Positions 1 to 8,689 of a stretch of 64,000 bases of DNA are shown here, one piece after another. The number at the start of each line of letters is the position of its first letter. Position 1 is the first letter of the stretch. A program made the position numbers and the translations under genes. Source of the DNA: CALDTK01 sp963837005 (lineage in GTDB: Bacteria; Bacteroidota; Bacteroidia; Chitinophagales; Saprospiraceae); the NCBI GenBank assembly GCA_963837005.1, contig CAWIMC010000022.1, forward strand, positions 310,001 through 374,000, given 5' to 3'. The notes beneath the pieces were generated by a model. That model worked only from the letters and a program-made list of their open reading frames with translations. It did not search any database and was not told the DNA's origin.

Positions 1-54
1 GACGAGCGCCGCCACACGCCCCTGCTCCGGATCTTCACCCTCGGTCGCGCATGA
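1..54 (+). CDS. 3' end of an upstream gene (partial)
   Basis: Frame 1 is open from the window edge to a TGA at 52-54, which overlaps the ATG of the next gene as ATGA. Eighteen codons are visible, too few for a family. ATGA overlaps recur elsewhere in this window, which supports real translational coupling. Confidence 0.4.
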   Translation, partial: DERRHTPLLRIFTLGRA

Positions 55-446
55 TCCTCGCGCTACAGATCTCGGGGGCGATCCTGCTGGTGCTGGCGCT
101 GATTCACGTCCTCTTCCCGTGGTACTTCGAGTGGGCTGCCGAGTTGCCGCGCATCAGTCTCATCAACGCGGAGATGTTGCAGATCCACACGCTCTTCGTC
201 GCGCTGACGGTGGCGGGCATCGGGGTGTTGAGCTTGGCGTACGCAGAGGAGTTGGCGGGGACGCCTTTCGGCAAAACCGTAGCTACGGGCATCGCGATCT
301 TCTGGACGGTGCGGCTCGGGGTGCAATTCTTCGGGTACTCGGCCGAGCTATGGCGTGGCAAGCGCTTTGAGACGGTGATGCACGTGCTGTTCATCTTGCT
401 ATGGACGTGGCTGAGTGGGCTTTATTGGTGCGTGGGCGTTGGGTGA
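51..446 (+). CDS. small four-helix membrane protein
   Basis: A 131-residue protein with about four hydrophobic segments (roughly residues 3-25, 45-65, 75-95 and 107-128) and short loops, so an integral inner-membrane protein with no visible enzymatic motif. The ATG overlaps the stop of the preceding frame (ATGA), and the next gene starts two bases after its TGA, so it probably sits in an operon with the phosphatase. It carries one copy of the dispersed 16-nt hairpin motif, read as PFGKT. I do not recognise the family. Confidence 0.75.
   Translation: MILALQISGAILLVLALIHVLFPWYFEWAAELPRISLINAEMLQIHTLFVALTVAGIGVLSLAYAEELAGTPFGKTVATGIAIFWTVRLGVQFFGYSAELWRGKRFETVMHVLFILLWTWLSGLYWCVGVG
263..278 (-). 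repeat. 16-nt hairpin motif copy
   Basis: GGTTTTGCCGAAAGGC; C-G at positions 8/15; GAAA loop; antisense to host, read as PFGKT. Confidence 0.9.
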
Positions 447-448
447 GC

Positions 449-1210
449 ATGCCCACGTACTTCATCACCGACATCCACGGCGAGCGCGACAAGTTCGAGG
501 CGCTGTTAGCCAGGCTTTCGCCAAAACCCGCCGACAAAATCATCCTCGGCGGTGACTACGTCGACCGCGGACCGGACTCCTACGCCGTCGTCGAGCGAGT
601 GCTGGCCCTGCGCCAGGAGTGCGAGCTGGTCTGCCTCAACGGCAACCACGACGCTGAATTTGCGAAGGGCATCATCGCGGCAGCTAAGCAGGGTGGCGTC
701 CACGATGCGAGCACCTACCCACTTTGGCCCCACGGGGCCGAGATCGCCTACCGCAGCTACGAGCGCGCGGGCGTTGACCCGTCTGTCCACCTGCCGTTCT
801 TCCTCGGGCTGGATGCGTATCACGTCCACGACAATAAGCTCTTCGTCCACGCCGGGATGCACCGCCACCATACCATCGCCAACCCCGTCTTCAACAACCC
901 CCAAGTACTGATGTGGGACCGGGACTTCCTCAAGCTCGCTTACTTCAACAATGAGACCTCCGAGCGGTGGCAGCGCACCGGCAGCTTCGCGACGAAGGAG
1001 AAGTTCGACATGGTGTTTCTTGGACACACGCCCGTACAGATGTTCGACGCCAGCCTCTCGGAGCCGATGCTCCTACGGCACAGCAAAGTGATGGCCTGCG
1101 ACACCGGAACGGGCAAGCATGATGGAGCTGTGCTTTACGCCGTAGATGTCGATACGCTACAGTGCATCGGACACGACGGTCGGCTCATCGTTCACGAAAG
1201 AGGAGCCTAG
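449..1210 (+). CDS. serine/threonine-phosphatase-like metallophosphoesterase
   Basis: A 253-residue cytosolic calcineurin-type phosphoesterase. All metal-binding signatures are visible: TDIHGE near residue 7, GGDYVDRG near residue 35, NGNHD near residue 65 and a C-terminal FLGHTP histidine. These match the PP1/ApaH-like branch, which uses two metal ions to hydrolyse phosphoesters. The substrate (phosphoprotein or dinucleoside polyphosphate) cannot be told from sequence. I chose the ATG at 449 because it lies just after the upstream stop at 446 and directly precedes the first motif. A 16-nt motif copy sits before the GGDYVDRG block and is read as LSPKP. Confidence 0.88.
   Translation: MPTYFITDIHGERDKFEALLARLSPKPADKIILGGDYVDRGPDSYAVVERVLALRQECELVCLNGNHDAEFAKGIIAAAKQGGVHDASTYPLWPHGAEIAYRSYERAGVDPSVHLPFFLGLDAYHVHDNKLFVHAGMHRHHTIANPVFNNPQVLMWDRDFLKLAYFNNETSERWQRTGSFATKEKFDMVFLGHTPVQMFDASLSEPMLLRHSKVMACDTGTGKHDGAVLYAVDVDTLQCIGHDGRLIVHERGA
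513..528 (-). repeat. 16-nt hairpin motif copy
   Basis: GGTTTTGGCGAAAGCC, full consensus; in the phosphatase gene, read as LSPKP. Confidence 0.92.
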
Positions 1211-1240
1211 CGCACAAGCGAAGGTCCTGGGCCGGAAGCG

Positions 1241-1921
1241 TCACCCAGTCGCCAAAAAGTCCTCCACCGCCGCCCAAAGCTGCTCCGGCACCACCTGCGC
1301 CAACAGATGTGGTCCCTCTACCTCCACCAGTGCGAACTCTGGCCTTGCGAGTTTTACGATACGCCCGCTCCTCCCGGCCACCACCCAATCCCGGCCAGCC
1401 CGCACGTACAGCACCGGCACGCGAACGCGTGCCAAAGCAACCCTCTCGTCCACCGTCAGAATAGCCCGCACCCGCCCGTAAAAGACCGCCCGCGTCACCG
1501 CCTCCAGCTCCTCTCGCAACGCCTTGTCAAAGCTGCCCTCCCGCGCCCAGCCCCCAAGCAAGATCCTCGGCAGCCGATTGTACATGGGCAACAGCCTGTA
1601 CACCCACCTAGGGGCTTTTGCCAAAACCCGCGGCACCGGACTCCGCACAAAACTCGCCACCAAGACCAGGGCCACGAGCCCGGCCGGGTGTTTTGCCGAA
1701 AGGCGCACCCCGATCGGACCACTAAAAGACTCCGCGACGATCACGAAGTCCTGATCCGTTGGCAGTGCCGCTTCTGCAAAACGAGTCAGTGTGTCATAAT
1801 CCTGCGCCCCCGCCATTGGATAAGCCACCCGCGTAAACTTGGCCCCTTGAGGCGCCGCCGCTACGAATGTATCGAACAGCCGCGCCGAGCCGTGAAGTCC
1901 CGGCAGGAGAACATAGTGCAT
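1241..1921 (-). CDS. alpha/beta hydrolase
   Basis: A 226-residue alpha/beta-hydrolase fold protein. The first strand ends in LLPGLHG, the oxyanion-hole region. The nucleophile elbow reads AESFSG, with Glu in place of the first Gly of GxSxG. The catalytic His is likely in EGPHLL near the C-terminus, and an Asp in RAGRDWVV precedes it. No signal peptide is seen, so it is probably cytosolic. The start is placed at the ATG overlapping the stop of the upstream DUF427 gene (TGATG), which implies coupling. It contains two motif copies (VLAKA and LSAKH). The substrate is unknown. Confidence 0.82.
   Translation of the reverse strand: MHYVLLPGLHGSARLFDTFVAAAPQGAKFTRVAYPMAGAQDYDTLTRFAEAALPTDQDFVIVAESFSGPIGVRLSAKHPAGLVALVLVASFVRSPVPRVLAKAPRWVYRLLPMYNRLPRILLGGWAREGSFDKALREELEAVTRAVFYGRVRAILTVDERVALARVRVPVLYVRAGRDWVVAGRSGRIVKLARPEFALVEVEGPHLLAQVVPEQLWAAVEDFLATG
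1613..1628 (-). repeat. 16-nt hairpin motif copy
   Basis: GGTTTTGGCAAAAGCC; the only AAAA loop; sense in the hydrolase gene, VLAKA. Confidence 0.8.
1689..1704 (+). repeat. 16-nt hairpin motif copy
   Basis: TGTTTTGCCGAAAGGC; C-G at 8/15; read as LSAKH in the hydrolase. Confidence 0.85.
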
Positions 1922-2421
1922 CACCAGCCCCAACTTCCCTCGCCACCCTTAAACGGCCCCACCACATCGCTCGTGATCCACCCGCCGTAGAAGTTGCCCG
2001 GCTGCGGTGTCACCAACTCATCGTCTACGTAGCAGGCATCGACGCGGGCCGCGTAAAAGGCGAGGTAGTCCTTGATCGGGCCAAAAGCCTCCACAGGCGT
2101 AGCGTACGTCCAGGCCACCTGCGCCGAGCGATGGCTGCCCGCTACCGCGTCGAAGTACTTCGCCTGCCCCTTCCACTCGCAGTTAGAGGCGTTGCCCGGC
2201 GAGGCCACGAGTAGATCCATCCGCACGTCACCCGGCGGGAAGTAATACACCGGCGGGTGGCTCGTCTCCAGCACCCGGTAGCACTCATTGCTATTCGCCA
2301 GCACCTGCCCCCCAAACTCTACGCGGAGTGTTTTGGCGACAGCCTCCAAACGAGGTGGCCTGGGGTAATCCCAAACGGATTCTTGACCAGGAGAAACAGG
2401 TAGGGGCTGGGGACGGGGCAT
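1921..2421 (-). CDS. DUF427 domain protein
   Basis: A 166-residue protein of the DUF427 family. The family hallmarks ESVWDYPRPP near the N-terminus, SHPPVYYFP, DVRMD and CEWKG are all present, and the length suits a single DUF427 domain with a short tail. The biochemical role of the family is unsettled. Its stop overlaps the start of the downstream hydrolase, so the two are probably co-translated. A degenerate 16-nt motif copy (2329-2344) lies near the N-terminus, read as AVAKT. Confidence 0.85.
   Translation of the reverse strand: MPRPQPLPVSPGQESVWDYPRPPRLEAVAKTLRVEFGGQVLANSNECYRVLETSHPPVYYFPPGDVRMDLLVASPGNASNCEWKGQAKYFDAVAGSHRSAQVAWTYATPVEAFGPIKDYLAFYAARVDACYVDDELVTPQPGNFYGGWITSDVVGPFKGGEGSWGW
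2329..2344 (+). repeat. 16-nt hairpin motif copy
   Basis: TGTTTTGGCGACAGCC; loop GACA; DUF427 gene, AVAKT. Confidence 0.7.
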
Positions 2422-2738
2422 TCTCGAAAGCTTTGGTGGGTGCTCAACGGGGCGCGGCTGCCATGCTCCGCATGGGCGCCCCGTTGAGCACCCACCAAAG
2501 CTATTAAAAAGTTTCGTTTAGACACAAATGCATCGTAAAGGTTCGGCGGCGGAAGGAGCGCCCATGCAGAGCATGGCAGCCGCGCGCTCCGCATGGGCGC
2601 CCCGTTGAGCACCAACCAAAGCTATCAAAAAGTTTCGTTTAGACACAAATGCATCGTAAAGGTTCGGCGAAGGAAGGAGCGCCCAGTAAAGATTCGGCGG
2701 CGGAAGGAGCGCCCATGCAGAGCATGGTAGCCGCGCTC
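2422..2738. repeat. intergenic inverted and direct repeat element
   Basis: This gene-free stretch has two layers. A perfect inverted repeat with 26-bp arms (2429-2454 and 2477-2502, loop 22 nt) opens it. A unit of about 121 bp running from 2465 to 2585 then repeats from 2586 to about 2685, and a third partial copy runs to 2738. Each unit carries GTTTCGTTTAGACACAAATG, GGTTCGGCG and GGAAGGAGCGCCCATG blocks. No credible protein is encoded. Confidence 0.85.
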
Positions 2739-3227
2739 CTACCCCCGCCCAAAGTCGTCCTGCAGCCGCACGATGTCCTCCTCGTCGCTCGGCGCACCCG
2801 GGTCGGTGTGCTGCCATATCTCGGCGACGATGCCGTAGTTGTCGAGGCCGATGAGTCGGTGGCGCTCACCCTTGGACAAGGTGAGCGTAGCGCCCGTCTC
2901 GTAGGTATTCGGGGCGGGCTGCTCGTCGCTCGGACCGTGCGCCACGGCCACCGGACCTTCCACCACGCGCCACACTTCTTCACGGCGGTGGTGGTACTGC
3001 CAACTCAGGCGCATATGCGGCGAGACCACCAATATCTTCGGACTCACTTTGCGGCCCCCAATGAGATCCGCAGCCTGAAGTCCCGGAAAGTAGCGCTTGA
3101 TAAAGTCGGGAGCCTGCGTCTCGTCGATAACAAAGAACCCCCCCCAAGGCCGCTCGAAGTCCGTGCGCTCGAAGTCGAAGCCCTGCGACTTGAGTAAATT
3201 CTCGTAGCGTACGAAGATGTCCTGCAT
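2739..3227 (-). CDS. cupin protein, mannose-6-phosphate isomerase type II C-terminal-like
   Basis: A 162-residue single-domain cupin. The first cupin motif is seen in RLSWQYHHRREEVWRVVEG (clustered His/Glu metal ligands) and the second in GERHRLIG followed by GIVAEIWQH. This matches the C-terminal domain of type II phosphomannose isomerase/GDP-mannose pyrophosphorylases, here free-standing. A sugar-phosphate isomerase role is inferred from the family. I chose the internal ATG at 3227 because the fifteen residues before it do not look family-like. Confidence 0.82.
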   Translation of the reverse strand: MQDIFVRYENLLKSQGFDFERTDFERPWGGFFVIDETQAPDFIKRYFPGLQAADLIGGRKVSPKILVVSPHMRLSWQYHHRREEVWRVVEGPVAVAHGPSDEQPAPNTYETGATLTLSKGERHRLIGLDNYGIVAEIWQHTDPGAPSDEEDIVRLQDDFGRG

Positions 3228-3322
3228 AGCCACAAAGAACAGCCCTAAGCAGGGATCTGCCCATGGCTGCATGAAATTATTCCTCGCCCATCGATCGGGT
3301 AGGCGAAGATGTAGGCAAGGCG

Positions 3323-3901
3323 CTACTGAACCGTAACCGGGAAAACCGCCTCAATGTCGGTTTCACCGCCAGCGTTGGCGATATTACCCGCAGCGACGCC
3401 ATCGGCACCTTTGTTTGGCTCGTGGCGCAGCGTCACCGTGAGATTGCCCGTACTTGCGGCCCCTGTCGTAAGAGAGCCACGGAGACCGATGGGACGGCCA
3501 TTGCCATCAAGCTCGGTCGCGTCCAGGCTATAAGTCGTCGTGACATTGAGCCCGCCTTGCGACCGGAAGAAGATCTGGTGATCGGCAGCCTCGTCGCGGA
3601 CTTCGAGTGTGATGTCGTCGACGGGGGTCTCCTGCTCGTTGAGAATCGTGATGTCGTAGGTGTACGTGGTATTCGCCTTGAGAGAAGCGCCACTGATGAT
3701 GGGGGGATTACCGCCGTCGCCGTCGAGGTCGCGAAGGGTCATAACGGCCGGAATGGTGCTACCGTCGGTACCCGAGAGCGCGATACTCATCGTAGTAATC
3801 ACCTCTTCCTCGTTCTCCATGATCGGATCGTCGTCGTCACAGGCGGTGAAGAGGAGGGAGGTGGCGAAGAGGCAAAAGCCGAGTGTCTTAAAGTTGCTCA
3901 T
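3323..3901 (-). CDS. lipoprotein downstream of a TonB receptor
   Basis: A 192-residue predicted lipoprotein. A signal sequence ends in the lipobox LFTAC, followed by an acidic DDDD stretch typical of exported Bacteroidota lipoproteins. The rest is beta-rich with no catalytic motif. It lies 45 bp downstream of the TonB receptor on the same strand and at the end of the Fur-led operon. A surface partner of the metal receptor is the likely role, but this is inference from context. Confidence 0.8.
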   Translation of the reverse strand: MSNFKTLGFCLFATSLLFTACDDDDPIMENEEEVITTMSIALSGTDGSTIPAVMTLRDLDGDGGNPPIISGASLKANTTYTYDITILNEQETPVDDITLEVRDEAADHQIFFRSQGGLNVTTTYSLDATELDGNGRPIGLRGSLTTGAASTGNLTVTLRHEPNKGADGVAAGNIANAGGETDIEAVFPVTVQ

Positions 3902-3946
3902 GATGGAGGGGGTTGATGTGGTGTAAAGGGGTAGTGAATGCTTGGT

Positions 3947-6272
3947 TTAGAAGTCGTAAGAGAGGCGCACCTGTACGTCTCGCCCCGGCCGATCCGCGTA
4001 AAAGCGCAGCCGGTCGAGGTAGTCGCGGTAGCGGGCATCGAGTAGATTGTTTGCGGTAAGGTGGACGCCCAAGGTCTGCTCACCGAACAGCACGTGACCG
4101 CTTAGCTCGGCACTGAGCAAGAAGTAGGCATCAGGGGCCGGGGCCAGCAAATTGTCCGGTGTATAACTGGCGCGAGCAGTGTAGGCACCGTTGATGCCAG
4201 CGCGCCAGTCTTTCAAACGACGGTTAAAGCTCCGGCTGTAGCTCAGGCCGCTCCCGATGCGAAACGGCGAGATGTCTGGCAGGGCCTGCCCACCCCGCCG
4301 CTCGCCGTAGAGGTAGCTTACCTGGGTGTTAACCTGAAGAGGTCCGAGGGGCGCGTGTACGTCGAAGTCGACGCCCACGAGCAGGGCATCCGCCTGCCGG
4401 TATTCGAACACGGGGAAGGTGCCGCGGATCGTGAGCTCGGGTGCAGCAGCCTGCTGAGCGTAGATGAAGTTGCTAAACGCCTGCGCAAAGCCCGTCAGGT
4501 GGATGGCGACTTTCTCGCGCGGCTCGAAGCTGACCCCGAGACTCGCTTTCAGGCCGTGCTCCACTTGCATACTCGTGTCCCCACGCTCGATCACCGCCAG
4601 CGCATGGTGCACGCCATCGGCAAAACGCTCGGCCGGATTGGGAGTCCGACTCGCGTACGCCAAGCGTCCCCGCAGGCTCGCGCCCCTGTCGAAGTAGCGC
4701 ACCACCCCCGCCGAGGCCGCTCCGACCCACTCGCGGCGACCGAGGTCGACGCGCTCGTTGCGGGCACCACCATCGTCCCCGCTGTCGAAGTAGATCGCGT
4801 CCGTCTGGCGATAGTCTACCCGCGCACCCAAAGACCAGCTAACCTTGTCGGTAACGCTCGTCTGCTCGGCGAAGGCCCCGTAGGTATTAATGTTGTAGTA
4901 AGGTACGAACGGTCGCACGCCGGTTCCGGGCACGTTGCGATTGCTGCCGTTCGTAACCTCGGCTCCGAGCTTCCCGCGGTAGCCCGGCTGCTGCTCCGGC
5001 ACCCAGGCAAGTCGCAAGTTGTTCGTCGTGAGGCGCATGTCGAGCGAGGGCTTCGCCGAGCGCCCACCACGACGCAAATCGAACTCCTGGCGCAGGTTAA
5101 CCTGCGTACCGTAATTGAACTCGACCTTGTCTCGACTACGTAGTCGATAGTCGCCCCGGGCACTCACCCAGTGGTGCGTCGAGGCCTGGCGCGGTGCGTC
5201 GATGTCACGCGTACGATTCCGGATAATGGTCGGCTCCCCACTCTCGAGAGCGCGCTCGAAGTCACTGGTACTTCCGATGTGTGCTGCACGCAGAATGCCG
5301 GACTCCTGTTGGTAAAGGCGGTAGCCTAGGTCGAGGTTAAACGCCGAGTCTGCGTAAAAGACCCGGCCTTGTCCACTGGTCCGCCGCGCTGCCGTATTAG
5401 AGAGCACGTAGTCCGGTGCACGTGCGTCGGCGGAGGTGGAATGGAAGCCTTGCGCACGATAACCCCACTTGGTGCTGAGCCGCTGGCCCACCGCGACGCC
5501 ACCACCGAGCTGCGAAGCATTGTACGCAGCGATCCCGAGCACCTGCCCGTGCACGCCTTCGTGCGTCGGCATCCCCGGCTCCTCGACGATGAGGGTTGCC
5601 CCAGTCGTGGACGCCCCGTAGCCGACTGTGGCCCCGCCGCGTGCGAGTTGAATGTTGGCTGCTGCAAAAGGGTCAACTTCCGGAGCGTGGTCATCGCCCC
5701 AGTCTTGGCTCGCGAGCGCCGAGCCACCCTGAATGATCTGTAGCCGGGCACCACTTAGTCCATCGACGATCGGCCGGCCCACGTTGGCCCCGGTCGCTAC
5801 CGTCCTGACGCCCGGCAACTGCGCCAGTACATCGGCGAGGTCTGCACCGACCGTACGGTCGAGTTGCTCGCCGGACAGCGTCCCCCCAATATCGGCAGCA
5901 CTGGTGAGGTTGCGGTGCCCGTGGACCTCGATCGCCTGTAAGAGCTCGGTGTGGTGCTCGAGCTGCACGTCGAGTCTGATCGTCCCGCCCGGACAGCCGC
6001 ACTGGAACGCGGCGATCCTCGCAGCCGATGTGACTTACCAGTAAGGTGTCCGTGCCGTCGCAACCCACCGTCAACTCAAAGCGCCCCTCGGCGTCGGAGT
6101 ACTCACCGACCTGCGCTCCGAGCAGATACACCGCCGAGGCGTCGAGGGCCTGACCGTCGTGCTCGTCGGTGACCGTCCCGACGATCGTCGAGAGACACTG
6201 CTGCGCCTTGACCTGCACGGCTCCCGCCAGCAAACATCCGATACAAAACGTTTTGGCGAAGGCCGTACTCAT
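3947..6272 (-). pseudogene. TonB-dependent receptor, one frameshift in this assembly
   Basis: Two frames together encode one receptor of about 775 residues. The N-terminal frame (start at 6272) has a signal peptide ending VKAQ and a carboxypeptidase-regulatory beta-sandwich. The second frame continues with a plug domain (DVLAQLPGVRT, VDGLSGARLQIIQGG) and a 22-strand-type barrel ending in RLSYDF. The frames join near 5984-5990, within CCCGCCC on the top strand; removing one base restores a continuous reading. The start overlaps the fur-like stop (TGATG). His-rich stretches near the plug (EHHTELL, VHGHRN) and the Zur-like regulator suggest zinc or another metal as substrate. Confidence 0.85.
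6249..6264 (+). repeat. 16-nt hairpin motif copy
   Basis: CGTTTTGGCGAAGGCC; loop GAAG; start of the TonB receptor, AFAKT. Confidence 0.7.
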
Positions 6273-6697
6273 GCGCTCGCGGAGGGACTAACGCACGCTA
6301 CGCAACTGCCCTGGTAGGTGATGTGTACCTGCGCGAGTTGGTAGCCTTGCGGCAAAACGGGGGTCACGGTCGCGACTTCGGGCAAGCAGTACGTCTGGCC
6401 GCAGTCGTCGCACTGGAAGTGAGGGTGCTGGTGGACGTGAGCTTTGGGCGTGCACCCCTCGCCACACAAAGCGTAGCGCGGCTGGCCCGTGGCATCGGGT
6501 ACGCGGTGAATGAGCCCAACCTCCTCAAAAGATTTGAGCGTACGGTACAGCGTAATGCGATCTCCGTCAAAGGCGGCGTCGAGCTCGGCGAGCGCCCGCG
6601 ATGCCGGGCTCTCACTCAGACACTCTACTACCGTGCGGCGGGCGGGCGTGGAGCGGAGGCCGTGACGGCGCAGAAGATCGGTTGCGAGGGTTGACAT
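6269..6697 (-). CDS. Fur family metal-responsive repressor, Zur-like
   Basis: A 142-residue Fur-family regulator. A winged-helix half (residues 1-75, with TPARRTVVECL and DRITLYRTLKSF) is followed by the metal-sensing HVHQHPHFQCDDCG segment and a second structural cysteine pair, CVAC. Two CxxC pairs plus the His cluster are typical of Fur/Zur dimers. It heads an operon with a TonB receptor and lipoprotein and sits behind a perfect palindrome at 6725-6751, so autoregulation by metal is likely. Zur rather than Fur is inferred. The start at 6697 matches family length. Confidence 0.87.
   Translation of the reverse strand: MSTLATDLLRRHGLRSTPARRTVVECLSESPASRALAELDAAFDGDRITLYRTLKSFEEVGLIHRVPDATGQPRYALCGEGCTPKAHVHQHPHFQCDDCGQTYCLPEVATVTPVLPQGYQLAQVHITYQGSCVACVSPSASA
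6344..6359 (-). repeat. 16-nt hairpin motif copy
   Basis: CGTTTTGCCGCAAGGC; C-G at 8/15; GCAA loop; regulator gene, VLPQG. Confidence 0.8.
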
Positions 6698-6724
6698 AGC
6701 GGGGGCAAAGGTAAGCAACACCTC

Positions 6725-6751
6725 AACACCTGCAACTACATTGCAGGTGTT
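6725..6751. promoter_or_regulatory. probable Fur/Zur operator
   Basis: A perfect inverted repeat, AACACCTGCAA-N5-TTGCAGGTGTT, 27 bp, ends 27 bp before the regulator's start codon. Its size and position fit autoregulation by the adjacent Fur-family protein. A second shorter repeat, TAAGTT-N4-AACTTA (6751-6766), abuts it. Confidence 0.7.
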
Positions 6752-6824
6752 AAGTTCGTTAACTTATCTTGGTGCTGAGCCTGAAAGCCCCAGCTCGTGG
6801 TCCGCGGAGAACCTTCGGACCTTT

Positions 6825-7652
6825 CTACTGGGCGATGCCGCCGACGTACTCCTCGATGGCGTTGACCAGCGGTGCCGACTGCGCGCCATCGAAGCCGCTG
6901 ATGTCCTGGTAGCCGACCTCGGCGCGGTAACGTTCTAGCAGCGGGCGGGAGAGCGGTCCGTAGCTCCAGTGCCAGCGCTCTTCTTCGTAGCCGGTGCGAC
7001 CATTTGCCTTGGAGGTGTAGGGCTGGAAGAAGCCGTACTCCGCAGCGTGCGCCTGGAGCCAGGCGTACTCTTTGGCCCCCTTCCCACTGGTCCAGTAGGC
7101 CGGCTCTAGTACGTTGAGGTCGAGGTCGGTGCCCCAGTGGTGGCGGCTCGTGCCCGGCATCGAGGAGTACAGTAAGATCATGCGGGCCTTGGCGCTGTCG
7201 GAGAGGTCGGCTGTGCCGAGGTTGACACCGTTGCTGAGGGTGCGCTCCCCGCGCCATTTAGCACCCCAGATCTGGGCTTGGCGGTCGAAATTGCGCGTCG
7301 CAGACACGACGCGAAAGGTGAGACCGTCGGCCTTGGCGGCGGTGATCAGGCGCGTGATGGCGTCGGCGGTCTCGCGGCGGAGGAGATAGGTTTGGTCGCC
7401 GTCGGTGAGGGCGGGGTCTACTGCAATGAAATTAGAATCTTTGGCGGGGTCGATACGCCCGGTCAGGATGGCGACGCGGGCGGCGGGGTCCGTTGGCATC
7501 CACGCTGGCGCGAGGGTGTCGGCGGGGTTGGGCTGCGGGAGCTTGGTCGCCACGGTCTCGGCATCGACTTTGGCGGCGGTTTCGGCGGTGGGCTGAGAGT
7601 GACAGGCGGCGGCCGCACACACGATACCGGCGGAGAGGAGGGTGCGCATCAT
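6825..7652 (-). CDS. M15 family D-alanyl-D-alanine carboxypeptidase-like lipoprotein
   Basis: A 275-residue exported peptidase of the VanY/M15B type. The signal sequence ends in a lipobox-like AAAAC. Zinc and catalytic motifs are intact: GTSRHHWGTDLDL (the SxHxxGxAxD region) and ERWHW near the C-terminus. The family trims the terminal D-Ala from peptidoglycan stems in the periplasm. The start is placed at the ATG before the hydrophobic signal; the longer frame to 7769 adds an implausible N-terminus. Confidence 0.85.
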   Translation of the reverse strand: MMRTLLSAGIVCAAAACHSQPTAETAAKVDAETVATKLPQPNPADTLAPAWMPTDPAARVAILTGRIDPAKDSNFIAVDPALTDGDQTYLLRRETADAITRLITAAKADGLTFRVVSATRNFDRQAQIWGAKWRGERTLSNGVNLGTADLSDSAKARMILLYSSMPGTSRHHWGTDLDLNVLEPAYWTSGKGAKEYAWLQAHAAEYGFFQPYTSKANGRTGYEEERWHWSYGPLSRPLLERYRAEVGYQDISGFDGAQSAPLVNAIEEYVGGIAQ

Positions 7653-7756
7653 ACGGGGTAAACGTACGGCGGCGGCGTTCGACTCGCTCTGCGAGTGCCG
7701 CTCTATGCCACTTAAGCGCACTCGCAGGAGCGACCCGAACGCGCTAACACACGAGG

Positions 7757-7784
7757 GCCCCGCTTCCACGGGAAAAAGCGGGGC
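7757..7784. terminator. terminator-like hairpin
   Basis: GCCCCGCTT and AAGCGGGGC form a perfect 9-bp stem with a 10-nt loop between the YceI gene and the peptidase gene, both on the bottom strand. No strong T-run follows, so the terminator role is tentative. Confidence 0.5.
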
Positions 7785-7794
7785 ACTCGATGCA

Positions 7795-7810
7795 GGTTTT
7801 AGCGAAAGCC
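7795..7810 (+). repeat. 16-nt hairpin motif copy
   Basis: GGTTTTAGCGAAAGCC; A-C mismatch at the stem base; intergenic. Confidence 0.8.
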
Positions 7811-7824
7811 GCCTGTCCGAAAGA

Positions 7825-8490
7825 CTAGCCTTTGGCCGCCTTTAGGTTGATGACCAAGACGACATCGTCGTTGATGATGTTGTCCTGCGCGATGCCAGCG
7901 ATGCTGCCTGAGCCGTACTTGACGCCCCAGTCGTTGCGGTCGATCTCGAAGGCTGGCGTGGTAGCCGTGATCTCGGTGTCGGTCACTTGCACGTTGGCGG
8001 GGATGGTGATGCTCTTCGAGACGCCCTTCATCTCGAGGTTGCCCGTGAGGCGGTGGGTCGTGGTGGCGTCACCGGCCACAGCTTCGACGCTCGTGATGGT
8101 GAACTTGGCCATCGGGTGCTGGTCGACCTGGAAAAAGTCTTCGTTCTTAAGGTGACCCTCGAGCTTGAGCTTTCCGTTGGCCTCGTCGAGATCGGTGACC
8201 GTGAGCGAGGTCATATCGATGACGAAGTCGCCGGCGGTGATGGCGTCGCCCTGGACAGCGAGACGGCCTTCGGTCACGTTGATGGTGCCCTTGTGGTCAC
8301 CGCCGACGAGCTTGGAGCCCGTCCACAATACCATGGACTCAGCTGGGCTGACGTTGTAAACGGTGGCCTGGCCAACGGGGGCGGCACCTTCGACGGCATC
8401 GGTGGCATCGACTTCGACACCTTCGGTGCTACCGCCGCAAGCGGCCAACAGCGAACCGGCAAAGAGGAGGGGGAGAAACTTGTACTTCAT
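7825..8490 (-). CDS. YceI family lipoprotein
   Basis: A 221-residue protein with a lipobox (LLAAC) followed by a YceI beta-barrel: the VYNVSPAESMVLWTGSKLVG opening, the FVIDMTSLTV strand, and C-terminal NDWGVKYGSG. YceI proteins are lipocalin-like periplasmic carriers of isoprenoid or amide lipids. The neighbour upstream is a CarH-like MerR regulator and a 16-bp palindrome lies 32 bp before the start, so light or stress control is plausible by analogy. The start at 8490 directly precedes the signal sequence. Confidence 0.88.
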   Translation of the reverse strand: MKYKFLPLLFAGSLLAACGGSTEGVEVDATDAVEGAAPVGQATVYNVSPAESMVLWTGSKLVGGDHKGTINVTEGRLAVQGDAITAGDFVIDMTSLTVTDLDEANGKLKLEGHLKNEDFFQVDQHPMAKFTITSVEAVAGDATTTHRLTGNLEMKGVSKSITIPANVQVTDTEITATTPAFEIDRNDWGVKYGSGSIAGIAQDNIINDDVVLVINLKAAKG

Positions 8491-8521
8491 GTGAAAGAGG
8501 TTTTCGTTCGTTTGTAAAAAC

Positions 8522-8537
8522 AGATGTAGATACATCT
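8522..8537. promoter_or_regulatory. palindrome upstream of YceI gene
   Basis: AGATGTA-GA-TACATCT is a perfect inverted repeat centred about 40 bp before the YceI start codon, in the intergenic gap with the MerR-type regulator gene. It is a candidate operator for that regulator. Confidence 0.5.
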
Positions 8538-8689
8538 ATTCTGCGGGGATGGTTGTCGGCGGCGAAGTTGCGGCGGATTTTTCAAGTCGGGAGAGACGAA
8601 CCGTAAAGGCGCAAAGCGTGCAAGGGAATAGCTAAGCTAAAGTATCCAAATGGCACAGCCGTTCGACAGGATTGCCTTCCGGTATCGCG

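Noticed and set aside
2649..3197. Top-strand gene over the repeat and cupin region
   Set aside because: It is antisense to the cupin gene and begins inside repeat DNA; no family match is seen.
5984..5990. Programmed ribosomal frameshift in the TonB receptor
   Set aside because: CCCGCCC is not a known slippery context with a stimulator I can see, and a one-base error explains it.
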